Source: Paraphaeosphaeria minitans
Taxonomy: Eukaryota; Ascomycota; Dothideomycetes; Pleosporales; Didymosphaeriaceae
Direction of reading: 5' to 3'
Assembly (NCBI GenBank): GCA_015832175.1
Contig: WJXW01000010.1
Span: 1,736,001-1,800,000 of the forward strand
DNA length: 64,000 nucleotides
A program made the position numbers and the translations under genes. The notes below the pieces were generated by a model. That model made no database searches. It was not told the origin of the DNA and saw only the letters and a list, made by a program, of their open reading frames with translations. How positions within the stretch are numbered: position 1 is the first letter of the stretch; every line of letters begins with the position of its first letter. This document shows positions 12,437 to 25,759 of the stretch, one piece after another.

Positions 12437-12949
12437 TACTCTAGACCTTACTTAGTTTAAAACGTCTTATAGTTACAAGGTAAGCCTTAGAGATCTTAGA
12501 AGTATTATACTATAGTAAGGTAGTAGTGTTATAGGCGTTATTCTTCTATTAGGAACTTCTTATTATTTTAGTAAGGATTCCTTTATAGTGTAGAGGTAGC
12601 CTTAAAGTAGTCTTAGGGTAAAGGCCCTTATTAGGCGGTTTATTTATTTACTTTATTATTATAAGGTAATAGGATAGCGCTCCTACCCTTTCTAATATAA
12701 TTATTATGTGTTTATTACCTTAGTAGTGCGTTGCTATTATAGTCTCTTTATATCTATATTACTTTACCTTCCTTCTTTCTTTCTCTACTTTCTCTTTCCT
12801 ATACTAACCCTAACTTACGCCTACTCTAACTTTCTTAACTATCTATAACTACCTCTATTCTTGCCTCCTTCTAGCCCTAATCTAGTCCCCCTCTTATTCC
12901 TATACTATGCGCCCTTATACTTTTATTAGTCTTCTAGCCCTTTTTTTTA

Positions 12950-14450
12950 GCGTTCTATTTGTAGCTGTAGCTATTATTAATATTATTAATAATAGCCTCT
13001 AAGGTGGCGCTGCTTTAGCAGATATTTTTAGTCCTAGTAGTAGTAGTAGCGATAACCCTTTAGTCCTAAACTAGCGCCTTTCTAAGCCTAGCTATACGTA
13101 TACTAAAGAGGAGATTAATAACACTAAGGTAGAAAAGATTCTCTAAAGCCTTAACATATCTACGTAGTAGCCTAATAGTAGTAATCACTTTTACCCTTTT
13201 ATAACCTCTAAGAGGCGTATGCTAGCTAATTGCCCTAACTCTATTACTTTTACCTATACTCTAAAGTAGCTTTACGTTACTAAGAGTGTAGTCCTTTAAG
13301 GAAATAGTTTAAATAAAGAGCTAGCTAATTCTAATATAGGCCTTATGTATATTAAATATATTAGGCACCTAAGGCGGCTTAGGTGCGTAGAGTAAGTCTA
13401 TAGCTTTATATTCTAGGCTATTATTAATGTTTATATAGCTATTAACTATTCTAGGGCTACTCCTATAGCGCCTACTATTATACTAAGGCTACCTACTAGT
13501 ACGATTCTGTCCCCTTTACTAATAACCTAAGCCTAAAGTAGGCTCTACGCTTCTAGATTAAATACGTAGAGTAAGGCTAAGTTAATAGTAATTTATATAT
13601 TTATAATCCTAGAATATATAGCACTAACCCCTAGAAGCCTATAACTAGAATGCTACCTACCTTTATAGTAGGATTTTACTACTTAGCCTAGTAGTATAAG
13701 CAGTACCTAAACTTAGCGCTTAAGAACTCTAGCCTAATCTAGGAGCTAGACTCCCCTACTATACTCCTACTTTAGTATAGTAATAGAATAGTAGTTACCC
13801 CCCCTAGTATAGATATAGCCCTAGTAGCACCTTTGCTCTAGATAACTCTAGCCTAGTATAGCAGTAACTATAATTAGAATCTAGTAGCGTTAGCTAATAA
13901 TGTAGCGGGGTAAATAAATAATATAGGAAATTATATCTAGTAATCTAAAGAGAGTATAGGCTAGCGCCTAGATAAAATAACTTAGACCTAAGCGTAGACT
14001 ACTAACCTACTCGCTACTATTATAGAGCGACTTAGGACAGCTTCTAGCTAACGCTACTCTACCCTTCTAGTAGCCCTAGCTTAATAGCGTATATCCTTTA
14101 ACCTATATTAAGAGTCTTATAGAGTAACTCTGCCTAAGCCTTTATCTAGGGCTAGCTTAGTGTACTTTTTTAGCTACTACTACCACTAGTGCAAAGAATA
14201 ATATAGTTATTATAGCCCCCTTTTATTTCTACTTAGTGTTACTTTAGTGCCGGTTTAGTTATTATAACCCTAGGGCTAATAGCCTTTAGTAGTTTTTAGA
14301 TAGATAGCGCCTCTACTAGATTAGTAGGGGAATAAATTCTTAAATACCTATTATAGCTTCCTTTATAATATTTATGTGTTTTTCCCTATAGGCTAGATAG
14401 GATTATTATTATGCCTATAGTCCCCCTAGGTAGCCTTAAAGTAGTCTAGA
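12950..14450 (+). pseudogene. Possible antisense reading frame between H integrase and its 3' LTR
   Basis: On the strand opposite to pol, about 13040-13700 reads as a long frame with roughly one TAG/TAA per 20 codons, starting with a Ser-rich run (SPSSSSSDNP) and a charged part (KEEINNTKVEKIL). Later parts are Gln/Pro/Ser-rich if RIP stops are read as Gln. I recognise no family. RIP makes most frames look readable when TAG/TAA are ignored, so strand assignment is only moderately supported. Its place matches the antisense cassettes seen in chromoviruses A and B. It could also be extended 3' untranslated sequence. Confidence 0.35.
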
Positions 14451-14599
14451 GCTATAGTGTCTATAATATTTTTAACTAGTACCTAAGTTAGTGATACCTA
14501 CGTAGTCTATTTTACTAGCGCCTATTATTATTTGCCCTAGGTGTTCTTAATACGTAGGACCTCCTCTACTTCCTATTTATATAGGTCTAGGTCCGCTTC

Positions 14600-17500
14600 T
14601 TCTAGCTCTAGGGCTAGCCCTAGCTAGGCGTTAGCCTAGGTCTAACTAGGTAGGAGATTGTTTGCCGCTTGCTTAAGGAGGTTAACGTAGATAGTTTTAT
14701 AAAGATTACTAAGCAGGTTTAGTATTACTATAAGTAAGGACAGCATAGCTATTATAGTGTATTTGATTTTAAGCTAGTTAAGTTTTTTCTTTAGCTAGTT
14801 AGTTTTTACGTTATATAGTAAAAACTATATCTTATTTCTAACTTAGAATCGCTCTATAGGATAGTAAGTATAGTTTATAGCCTTTATAGTGTGCTACTAT
14901 TTATAGGCAATAGTAGTCTAGACTAAAGCTGTCCCTCTCTTAAAGTAGTCTAAAAAGTGTTTTACTCTCCTAGTAAAGGTGTAGCTAGACTCTACTAGTA
15001 AGGAGATTCTCTTAAGAAGATTAACATAATATTTATTTAGTAGAAGGTTTAGGCTTAGGCCTATAGTAGTAGATACTCTATTATTTAACGTAAGCTAGTA
15101 GGCTAAGAGGCAGTCTAGCTAGTCTATTTATTTAAAATTAACTATAATATAAAGAACTAAAAGTACCTCCTAGTTTGCCCTCTCTATGCTGCTGTTAGTC
15201 TAGGGGTAGTATACTGTAAAGAGGAGTTCTTTTATTCTAGTTAATTTATATAGCGTAGTCTAGAACTTCCCTAGTTAGTTTAAGCCTCTGTCTATAATTA
15301 GTAAAGTAGGGAAGCTATAGAACCGCTACTATATATTATAAAAGTAGGCTATATAGTGCTCTGCTATTATAGAAGTTATAGCTTTTAGTTATATATACTT
15401 TAACAGCCTATTAGTAATTATAAGTAGGTATTGCAGTGCTGCTATAGAGGCCTAGGAAAGGTCTACTATAAAATCTATTAAGAGTTACGCCTAGTACTAG
15501 TTTGTAATTAGGAGTAGCTATAAGAGACTTTACTACTTTTACTAGTTTATATACACTCCTACGTAGTGGTAAATACGCACAAATTAGGTAACGTCTTTAG
15601 ATATATTGTCCTAGTAGTAGTTCTAGTAGATAATTTTAAATATAGAGTTCTTCCTAGGATAGCCTATAACTAGAGACTTATATGCGCGCTATATAATAGT
15701 AGTAGTAAGAGGTTTCTAAGCTAGGACCTAAAGGACTCCTTACTATAGGAGGGACCTATATATACTAATTATATAGTCTCTAATTTATTAAAAGGTAGCA
15801 GCTACTATAAGAAATATATAGTTACTATAGTGCACTGCCTTAAGCCTAATATAGTAGGGGGAGCATTTAACTATAGCTACGTTCTAAAGTGCCTATAGAT
15901 ATATATTAGTAAAGATCTAGGCCCTTACTAGTGCTATTAAAAATCGCGTCTACACTAGAGTAGCCTAGATAGTCCTAGGCACTATTAGTAGGGCGTTTAT
16001 CCTTATTTACTAAGCTATATCTTACTTACGCTAGCTTAGTGCGTCTAGTCTAGCTACCTAGAATCTAGGCTAGTAGTAGAGGTAGAAGTAAAAGGTAGAG
16101 AGTAACTCTAACTACTAGTGCTAGCGCTTACTTAATTTTTAGATTTTTATAAAGTATTTAAGGTTTTTATAGTCTATTAGAATTTTAAAGGGGCGCGCTA
16201 CTTCTATTAGTTCTAGTCTTTATACCTATAGGGCCTATATAATTATAAGCAGCTCTTTATTATAAATAGTATAGTTCTGCTAGGCTAGTGTTAGAGCCGT
16301 AGAGTAGTAGGCTATAAAGTGCTAGATCCCCTTAATACGTTAGAAGAGGTAGGCCTTAGTAGCGCTACCTAAGTAGTCTACCTCTACTAGTATATTACGC
16401 TCTAGGTTCTAGAGCACTAGAATAGGGCCCTATATAAATATGTCCTTTAGGGCCTAGAAGGCCTCTTATTCCTTAGGGCCGTATTAAAATAGGACCCCTT
16501 TTTTAGTAAAAGTATATAGGGGTGCCGCCTACTCTAAGAATTAAGGAAGAAAGTCGCAATAGAAGTTAGTAAAGCTAATAAAGTAGTAGACTATATATAC
16601 TATAAAAGAGGTGTCCTATTAATTAATTACTTATATCTTTACTAGATTAGGGCAAATAGCCTTACTTACTATAATAAGATACTCTAGGTATATAACCTTT
16701 ATTATCGCGAATTTATATTTCTCTAGGTCTATATATAGTCTAGCTTCCTATAGGAGTCCTAGCACTTATTATATATAGTCCTAGTGTTAGTGTAGGGGCC
16801 TTATTATATAGATAAGAATATTATCTAGGTAAGCTGTATATATATCGCCTAGGGTATCTTTTAGAGCGCTATTAATATAGCGCTAGAATATAGTAGGTGC
16901 CCTAGTTAGTCTAAATAGAACTACTAACTACTTAAAGAGGCTAAACTAAGTATAGAATATAGTGTAGTGTTTTTCCCCCTCTATAACTTATAGCTTATAG
17001 AAAGTAGCGCGAATATTTACTTTTATAGATTAAGTGGCCTAAAAGAGGGTGCGTAGTGTCTCTTTAATAAGTAAAAAAGGGTACTAATCTAGCTTAAAAA
17101 TTGCGTTAATCTTCTAATAGTTAATATATAGGCGCTATTTCCCCCTAAGCTTTAGGGCTAGAAGAACTAGAGCACCTACTAAAAAGGAGCTAGCTTATAT
17201 CTAGCCTTTATTTATAAGTTCTATAAGTTAGCGCTAGAGTTCTACTAGCTAATCTCTAGATATACTATATAGTAGGCCCTAGAGTAGTTTTAGGAGGGAG
17301 CTGCTTAAGGTCTACTTTAGGTAAATATAGTAGTCTAACGTGCTCTAGTATAGTAAGAGACTAGATATTTTAGTCTTATTAAAGATAGCAGCGTACTCTA
17401 CTAGTTCTAAGGAAAGAGTCCTACTATCTTTAGTAAAGCCTAGCCCTACTACGTTATAGGGGGGTAAGAATTTTACTATATAAAGAAGCGTTATTATAAG

Positions 17501-18950
17501 TATCTAAGTAATATCTTAAAGTAAAGTTAGGAATACTCTTTTTTAGTTTTTATCTAGAGTATTAAAGGGTGTCGCATTATCCTCCTTATTTATAAGTGTG
17601 CTAAGGAGGCCCTACCTCTCTACTGCCTAGGTATTAAGGGCGATAAGACCCCTAGCTGCGCTAATTATAATTTTACTACTATAGATATCTACTACTACTC
17701 TAGACTTAGCTAGCTAGAGGGCCCCTAGAATTATATTCTAGTAGAGATTAGGGATTATATAAGCGTAAAGGGTCTATTACTATTTAGATATATTATAAGG
17801 CACTACTACTATCTCTATAATAAAGGTCTATAGTAATAACCTAGTAGCCTGTTCTAGCTCCTAGGCTAGAATTGTAATATATTATAGTAAAAGTAAATCT
17901 ACTAGCTTAGGGCTAATTACTACAAAGCATTTACACCCTATATTAATTAGGGCCTTTATATACTATATGCTATTAAGGAAGACGTAAAAGGTAGAAGTAG
18001 GCCTATTTATACTTACCCTAGCCTTAGCTACTCTAAATATTACAGCTTGCCCTAATTATACCTTTATTAATACTGTTGCGCTTAGCCCCTATATTAGCGC
18101 TAGACTAGGGGCTACTCTTTTCTTAACTAGATACTTATTTTACTATACTAAGGTTAGGTTATAATTGCTTAGAGTAAAATTACATTAGAGTAGGCTCTAG
18201 CTATATAGTTAGGCTTACTATAGCGAGTGCACGTACCTACGTCCTAGTATTACTAAAAAATATATTTAAGTATCTAGTTTAGGCGCTGCTTACTTACCTC
18301 CCCGCTAGCTTAGGGCTAGATTAAGATTAACGCTGCTATAGAAGTTATATAGACGTTACTATTACTATCTTTAAAAGGGGGCTAGCTATCCTTATAGGAG
18401 GTGGCTTAAATAGTAAGCTTATTTTCTAGAGCCTTTATTTTAAGGTCTATTATAATTTATAAAAACTTAGCAATAGCTGCGTTGTAGTCCCCTTTAGGAA
18501 TATTATAGTTAAAAGTAACTATATAGATGTTACGCTAGATTACGCAGCGCAACTTATATAGTTTTTTAGTATTACTCTACTAGCTACTGCCTACCTCTAC
18601 TAAGGTTTATTTAAAGTAGACGTAAAAGTTAGAGAAACTCTCTCTAGAGTTCCACCTAAATATATTAAGGCGTGCTTTAGCCTTTTGCTAGGCGTGTTTA
18701 TTAGTATATATAAAGGTAAGGTACTGTATAAACGTCTATAGGTTAAACTAGCTGTCTACCCCCCTAGCTTAGTAGAAGGCTGCTACTGTATCCTAAGGAC
18801 TATTATTTAAGTAGTCCTATATTAGCGCCTATTCCTTTAGGGGGAGCTAATAAACTGCTTATTAGCCTAGAGCTTATAATCTATTATAACCTTCTAGGCC
18901 CTAAACTAGGTCTTTAAGCCCCTAAATTTAGTTAGGCTTAGGAGCGGTTT
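14600..18950 (-). pseudogene. Gypsy H gag-pol, RIP-degraded
   Basis: Going right to left: presumed gag and protease (18950-17500, no clear motif seen); reverse transcriptase with AYLDNILIYI at 16805-16834, where the second Asp of the YxDD box reads Asn; RNase H at about 16450-16130, with a segment matching the '..DHKNLEYF..' motif of gypsy RNase H; then integrase toward 14800. Stops are TAG/TAA throughout. Asn for Asp is what G-to-A change at GAT/GAC gives. I did not find a clear chromodomain. Confidence 0.7.
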
Positions 18951-19248
18951 ACGGTATAAAATTAGCTAGTCTATACTAGTAAATAAGGATCCGCCCCCTA
19001 TAGTAGAGGTAAACAGGCCTAGGTTAGTGCTAGCGTAGGCCTATTAGTATAAAGAGCTTACGCAGCTCTTTATTATAGAGTTGTAGTGTTTATATAGTAG
19101 AGCGGTTTTTGTCTCTAGCAGTAATGAAGTTCTACAGTTATTCTACTAACTTAGTAATATTAGAGGCATCTATTTGTAAGTTATTCTAGATTCTATTATG
19201 TTTCTCTGTTTTTTTAAACGACTCTTTTCTAGAAGACCTAGAACTTAA

Positions 19249-19440
19249 TGTTATAGGCTAGCCTTAAAGAGTAAACAGAACTATAAGTGCTAAATGTAAA
19301 GGATGAATTCTAGGTATTAAGTCTCTATAGGGGGGTGTGCCGCTTATAAGAAGAGTTTTCCTTAGTGGGTCTACTTTTTTAGGGCAGTTTCTTTCCTTAA
19401 GATCCTTCTAAAGGCTAGGGCATAGCCCCAGCCTATTACA
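19249..19440 (-). repeat. 5' LTR of gypsy H
   Basis: 192 bp, TGTTATAGG...CCTATTACA on the plus strand, with intact TG and CA ends. It is followed directly by CTAAT, the right copy of the target duplication. It lies at the upstream (right) end of the minus-strand element. Confidence 0.9.
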
Positions 19441-22400
19441 CTAATGTAAATATTATTAATAAAGAGTAAAGTATTAAGGAAATACCCCTAAAGAATTATT
19501 AACATAGCTCTCTAGAAAACTTCTAGTAAATTTACTACACCTTATAGCAGTATATAGTGCCTTACAAGGCCTATAGGTGTCTAGAAAGCTATTATATCTC
19601 TTAAGGCTATATAGAGAGGTATCTAGTTAAACCCTAAAAATAGATTAAATAGAGAGTAGATTGCTCTACTTTTAATTCTCTCTAAAAACTTATTAGCTAA
19701 GGGTGGGAGATTGGCATCTCTTTCTAAAACCTTATTATAAAACTAGGCGTTATTAGAAATTAGTACCCTTTATCTGTCTTTGGTACTAGAAACTAGGGGT
19801 TTGAATATTAGCTATCGTATATTTTAAGGGCTTTTTAGTTAATCTTATTTAAAATTATCTAGTATACTATATGCACTAACTTTTTTGGGTAATTAAAACC
19901 TCTTACCTACTAGGCTTTGTATAGGATAGTCTAAATCTAATATAGAGGCATAATATTCTTACTAATAGTTATTATCTTCCTAAATTCCTAGGCTAGAGCT
20001 ACTATCTAATAGAATATTAGGTTATAGACAAGTAAAATTTCTTTGGGTTTTAGCTAGTCTCTAATATTTATCCCCTTTAGTTTTTTAGGTATTAATTAGT
20101 GCCCCCTTCTAAAATCTATATACCTAGGTTTAAATGTTCCTAAATATATATCTAGTTAAAGTTTCTAAAAAGCTATTACAGCTTATTATTATTTAATAGC
20201 TTTTTCTCTATAATCTAATTTCTCTACCTCTAATAGATAGTCTCCTCTTAAGTTATCTATAGGCTAAACTTTATTTATCACCTTCTTATACATAGTATAG
20301 GTAGTTCCTAATTATCTAGTTACTATTACCTAACGTTCTTTTCCTTATTATCTAATTAGTTCTACTTAACTAATTTCCTACTTATCCTCTTTATCCTCCA
20401 CCTCTTTATTACTAAGGTACACACTATTAGGGTAACCCTATAGTAAGTATACTTCCCTTATAAGCACACCCTTTAAGCGTTTCCTAAATGCTTATCGCTT
20501 CTCTTATAGTTAGAGAGTAGTAGGGTATCTAACCTAAGGAAAAAGAGTATTCTTTTCTAATTTATAGAGGTAACCCTAAATAGGCAGTGGCCTATTAGGG
20601 TAAACTCTATAGCTAACTAAGTAGCTATTACAAAGGGCGTACCTAGAATAGTAGGCCTTCTAACGTTTCTTTTAATTTTAAAATAAGTGGGAATTATAAT
20701 TAGCCTAACCTTAAGTAGGACACTATAGGTAGTTGCTATATATTTATCTAAATTCCTACTAGCTCCTACTATACCTAATTATTCTTTAGTAGGTAAATAG
20801 CTCTAATCTTAGTTCTAGATTCTAATATTAAGTACCCTTAAAGTAGTATACCTTATAATGTTTAGGTCTAATACTAAGTTAAGTAGAACCTTATAGTGGC
20901 TTATAAAAATAGTAATAAAATAGTTAAGAAGTTTTACTAGAATACTCTAAACTCCTACCTATTCCTTTAGCTTAGTTTAACTTTATAGATTAACTTAATT
21001 ACCTTCTTTTTAATATCTATCTTACACCTCTTTATTACTATATTAGGTACTCTGTGTAGCGTTTCCTTATGTAATCTAGTATATGCTAGGGCGTAACTTG
21101 TCTAATATCGCTTCTAATAGGATAGCATGTTCTTAAAGGTAGTCCTAACTTTATTTTTCTACTAAAACATATCTTTATTATATCCCTATAAAGATATTTC
21201 ATAATTAGCTTCTGCCTTATTAGTTATTGGGCTCTTTTTCCTTTCTAGAGAGTAGTTACTAGGCCTTTAAATACAGTTTATTTAGTAAAAATATTAATCT
21301 AACTATAATACCTCTTACCTCTTAGGTTAGTGCTGCTATTAGAATAGAATTAGTATTTAGAGTATTAATAAGTGTAACTAGCTCTTTATCTAATAGAGGA
21401 GCGGAGGCTATTTAGGTACTTTTTTTTCTACTAGTAGCTTTAGCTTCTAGCATAGTTTAGATAATACTCTCTTCTATTATTTTAGTAGGTTTAGAAGCCC
21501 TTTAGTTTACTTTTATAACTACTACTTATAGCACTGATTTATTATTATTAATTACTAGTAGAGGAGATCCTCAGTGAAATTCTCTAATCTATAGCTAGGG
21601 GTTAATCCTAATCCTTTTTTCCTAAAGGTCTATCATTTAAGCCACTAACACTAGTTTACTTACTCTAGCCCCTATAACCCTTTTAATACTTAGTTAGTTT
21701 TATTATTTCTAAGAGCTCTTTTCTTCTACCCTAGTGCTAGTAGTATTTACTTCTTTAGTTATATTAACTTCTTTAAATAGGTAGGAGACCTCTAATAGGG
21801 TAGCGTAAAAGGCTTTAGCCCTTTTTAGTACTTCTATCTCTAGCTCCTAGTCTCCCTACTTACTACTTATTAACCTAAAATATAATTAGCCTATTTTATA
21901 TTTAAGATTAGTAGAGGCTTTCTTACTTTTTAAATTTAGTACCTACCTAAAATTCTTCTTTAAACCCTTATTAGTAACGTTAAAATACTATTTAATCTCC
22001 CTAATAAGGTACTACAGCTGTGTATCTCTTTAAGAGCAGAGTATAGGCCCCCTAAATTTCTCTATTTAAAGGTATTTTAGGCTATAGTAGAAGTTAAAAA
22101 ACTAGCTATTAGTGTTAAAGATTTAATAGTACTAACCTCTTTTAATAAGGCCTTAGCGCTAGAAGTAGTCTTTTATAATATGTCTAGTCTTTCTATAGGT
22201 CTTATAAGCCTAGACTTAGTATTCCTAATCGCGAATTACCTAAGTACCTGTACTAGGATTCATAATTAGGTTATAGGAGCTCTTAAATAACCTATTATTA
22301 TATTCTATATAAAGAGTTAGCCCTATAAACTTATTAAAAGCGTATTAGTCGTTTGCTAGCTTATTAAGAATAAAACTAGTAGTAGTAGGTATAGAAGCGT

Positions 22401-22807
22401 TCTATTACTTATATTTTTCTATAATAAGGGTAAGTTCTCCTATCTTTATAATAATCTCCTAGACTTACGTCTCTACTTCTTTCTTATAATTTTTATTTCC
22501 TCTTATTCTTATTTCCTTCTGTACCTTAAAAAACTTCCTAGGTAGTAGGATAAGTAGGATTACTAGCGAAGTAGTTTTAGAACAAGCTAGATTTTTAGTA
22601 ACCTATCTCTTCTCCTACTATATAGCCCTAATTACCTTATCCTAGTCTCTGCACTAGTAAAAGAAATTGTATATTGCTTACACCTAATAGGTGTTTATAT
22701 TATCTCCTCTTAGGTAACTCTCTATTAGTATTCTATATATAACTATAGTCTTATTGTCTTAATTAAGACCTCTAAAGAGAAGAGTTCTTACTTCTATCTA
22801 TATAATT
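19441..22807 (-). pseudogene. Gypsy G gag and start of pol
   Basis: This is the upstream half of the G polyprotein, separated from 10150-12244 by element H. The RT start near 19830-19680 reads like FLVPKTDKGY...EMPISHP, matching the fungal gypsy segment 'FLVKKKxGxYR...DANLPP'. The RT catalytic box is at 19452-19463 and reads FINN in place of F-x-D-D; both Asp are replaced by Asn through G-to-A changes. Element H starts 11 bp further on. About 20000-22800 should hold gag and protease by position, but I recognised no zinc knuckle or DSGA motif there. The right side abuts the 5' LTR. Confidence 0.6.
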
Positions 22808-24150
22808 TATAATTAGGTAAAGGTAGCTTAGGTATAGCTATTAAACTTAAAAAACTAGTTATTCAGTATAATAGGCTATTAGTTTACTTTATTAAGCTAG
22901 CTCTTAAGGTAGGCTCTAGTTAACGTTTAGTACTCTAAGTCTATTAATAGGTATTTAGAGTAAAGTATCTTCTAAAAGTCTTTTTAGTTAACTAAAGGGC
23001 TTCTATAGGCTAGCAGTTTTATAATATCCCTTTAGTAGGTGCCTAAGTAGAAGTAAAAGAGCTTTTACTTTTTAAATTTCTTACTCTACTCTACTTCTTC
23101 TACTTAAAAGTTATAGTGCTTTATAAAGGTAGTGGTATTAATACTCCTAAAGCTTAGTTTGTTACTATTTTTTAGGCTTAGAGTAAACTAAGCTATATTT
23201 CTCTTTTAGGGAAAGCCTTTTCCTATTTCTAGTTCTCTATCCTTAAACTATTTTCTTTCGTCTATATCTTTTAAAGGTAATAATTAATATCCTAGCGTAT
23301 CTAACTAGTGCTGCTCTTAGTAGGGGTAGTTAGATAAATAGGGTTATTATATAACCTAAACAAATCTATTTTATCTATTTTTTTGTTATTTCTCTTCTAT
23401 TGTCTGATTGTTTTTATGCTAGTTTTCTATTAGTAATTTGGCTTTAGGTATATAGATAGCAATCTCGCTTAATAGAATCCTACTGCTAGTACCTTACTTC
23501 CCCTTTTATCCCTAACTTAATTATTACTTAGACTAGAATTATTTAGGATCTATTGTGTTTACTCTTTCTAGAAGTCTAGTGGCTACTTAAAGGTCCTCTA
23601 GCCTATTACTCTTTCTACCTAATAGCTGCTTAAAAGTCTATTAGTCTATTATTGTTTTATTTCTAGGTAATTAGTAACTATTTAAAAGTCTATAAATCTG
23701 TCTATCTAGGCAACTAATAACTACTTAAAAGTCTATATAGTCTATCTATCTATATATCTAATACCTGCTTAAAAGTCTATTGTCTTATTACTCTATTCCT
23801 AGCTATTTAGCAGCGACTCAAAAGTTTACTAAATAGCTTCTATTAGTTCTCTAAATACTTATTACTATACTTCTCTATATCCTTTTACAAGCCGCCCTAT
23901 ATCCCTTCCTAACAATGTGGTATTATTAGTGGTGCCTTTACCTTAAGTAAGGAATATAAACGAATAAGTTAAGTTATCCTATTTAAAATCTATTGTACAA
24001 ATCTCACTACTCTAATTATCTATTAGGTCCCTCTGTGTCTTATCTAGTTAAGTGTGTTTTATGTCTATTCTCTAAATAGCTATCTTAAACAATAGCTAAT
24101 TGGCCCTATGTTTTTCTAACTCTCTATTGTAGGCCAACCTTTACACTACA
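22808..24150 (-). repeat. Long LTR of gypsy G, right copy (5' LTR by orientation)
   Basis: 1343 bp matching 3399-4961 along its length, including the minisatellite core at about 23580-23830 with fewer units. It ends ACACTACA, i.e. TGTAGTG on the minus strand. Differences from the other copy are mostly transitions plus the repeat-number change. The flank CTACT differs from that of the left LTR. Confidence 0.65.
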
Positions 24151-24849
24151 CTACTAGGACAAGACTAGAGGGAACCTCTAGAAGACCTTTAGAAATAATC
24201 TTAAAGGGCTACTAAGGAAAGAGAACTATAGTGTATGATAATAGAGTATTAGGGTTCTATAGGCTCCCTAGAAATAGGAGTATTAAGGTGTAAGGTTTAG
24301 TTATAGGTAATAGTACTTACTTTACACTAGGAAGAACAGTAAAAGAATAACCTAGTAGTATTAATAGAATAATACTTATCTTATATAAAGTTAGAGTATA
24401 GTGTAGGTTTTACGCAGCTAGCTCGCTTAGCGTATAGGCCCTTTATAAGTTCTTAACGCTAGATACTATAACACTATAATAATATTACAATCTACCTATT
24501 ATAGAACCTCCCCTTCTAGCTGCAGTTCTCTGCAGTATACTATAGGCTTAATAAAAACCTTACCTTATAGGAAAGGAAAAGAGTGTTTATAGGGGTGTGC
24601 GTTATATACGCAATAATAGCGCGTTAAAAGTAAATAGTGTACGTTATAAACGTATTACGTGTGTTATTTATTATAAGGCTTCTACTCCTTTTGTTTACTG
24701 TAGCCTTTTTTAATATAGGGTGGTAGGGCTATATAGTTTTAATGTTATTTTAATCTTCGTGTACTCTCTACCTATATAATATCTAACTACTATATTCTTA
24801 GTATAAACAAAGCGCTTAATCTTTAAATAACCTCCTTAATTATTTAAGA
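24151..24849. other. No gene recognised; possible 3' end of gypsy F
   Basis: About 700 bp of RIP-type sequence. It contains small palindromic stretches around 24600-24665 (GTTATATACG..., ACGTTATAAACGT) and a CT-rich piece near 24690. By position it should include the 3' LTR of the minus-strand element F, but no partner LTR exists in the window to prove it. Confidence 0.3.
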
Positions 24850-25700
24850 TACTATACTACCTAGTGCCTAAGTATATTAAGAAGTCTAACCTATATAGTG
24901 CTACTACTTTTACGTTTAGTAGAGATACTAAGCGTATAAACTATAATATAGTGCTTATAACTTATATACGCTGCGCGTAGAACTTAGTAAAGCTTTTTAA
25001 GAACTATATAAAAGACAGGAATAAGCACTATAACTATTATATTAAGAATAATTATAGAGGCTATAACTTAGTATATCTAGAGTCGCGCGCTATATATCCG
25101 CTTTAGCTAATACTTATAAGTGCTAAAGGTAATAAATAGGCGCCTTAATCGCCTATACGCCCCTTCTAACTACTACTATATTATAGTTATAGAGACCTTA
25201 GGTAGGTAGTGTAAGATAAATAAGTGTGTAAAGGTAGTAGGCTTAAAGCTAGCCTATTACTAAAAGTAATTTAACTTAGAGCTAGCTAACTGCTAGCGTA
25301 TTATAGCTTATATTAGTTTATCTATAGGTGTGGTAACCTAGGTGCCTACTACTAGCCCTTAGTATCTAGGCTTAATCCTAGTAGAGTAGCGTTAGATTAC
25401 TAGTGCTCTTAAAGCAGTTATTCCCCTTATATAGTAGATAGTAAGTTTACACCTTTCTTATACTTAAAATACCTACTAATAGCTTACCCTAGGTTAATCT
25501 AGCGTCTACTCCTCGCTGTAATAAGGACGACTTAGACGATAGTAATAAAGAAAGTAAGGAGGAGGTTACTACTAGAGGTGTAGTAGGTAAGAATAGTAAA
25601 AATAGTAAGGATTATAAGGATAATAAGTGGAGGGGGCGTAGCTAGTGTATAGTTTAGTTAGATCGCTTCTTAGAAGCTAGCCTATAGATTTTAAATAAAT
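24850..25700 (+). pseudogene. Possible antisense Cys-rich frame beside gypsy F pol
   Basis: On the plus strand around 24960-25090 a frame reads YIRCA..LVKLF.NYI, then HYNYYIKNNYRGYNLV. Several Tyr codons stand where the spacing suggests Cys (TGC/TGT to TAC/TAT is a RIP change). This gives a putative C-x2-C zinc-binding pattern like that of small Cys-rich fungal repeat-associated proteins. The rest of the frame is unremarkable. It lies downstream of F's pol on the opposite strand, the same place as the antisense frames in A, B and H. This is an inference from spacing; the frame has several stops. Confidence 0.3.
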
Positions 25701-25759
25701 ACCCTTAGTAAGCTATAAGTGCTCTATAAGCTATATTACTCTATAGTAATATATATTAT

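Larger units (their letters stand above)
12245..19440 (-). mobile_element. Full-length Ty3/gypsy retrotransposon H nested in G
   Basis: The 7196-bp element has 192-bp LTRs (12245-12436, 19249-19440) and a perfect target duplication CTAAT (12240-12244 and 19441-19445). Minus-strand pol motifs include the RT active site AYLDNILIYI at 16805-16834 and the RNase H segment ILIDYKNLKYF near 16145-16185. Gag should lie toward 18900 and integrase near 14800-15700. A long plus-strand frame occupies 12950-14450 between integrase and the 3' LTR. It landed inside the RT gene of G, so it is younger than G. Both elements are RIP-mutated. Confidence 0.88.
3399..24150 (-). mobile_element. Ty3/gypsy retrotransposon G with long LTRs, carrying nested elements
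   Basis: Two direct repeats, 3399-4961 and 22808-24150, have matching ends and similar content and are read as LTRs. Between them, minus-strand pol pieces form one gypsy polyprotein once the nested element H (12245-19440) is removed: RT start near 19830, RT active site at 19452-19463, then RT end, RNase H and integrase from 12244 down to about 10150. The segment 4962-10109 between integrase and the left LTR belongs at least partly to another element (E1). Flanks outside the two LTRs (ATATT on the left, CTACT on the right) do not match, so no target duplication supports a single insertion. The LTRs may instead belong to two copies. Confidence 0.6.
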
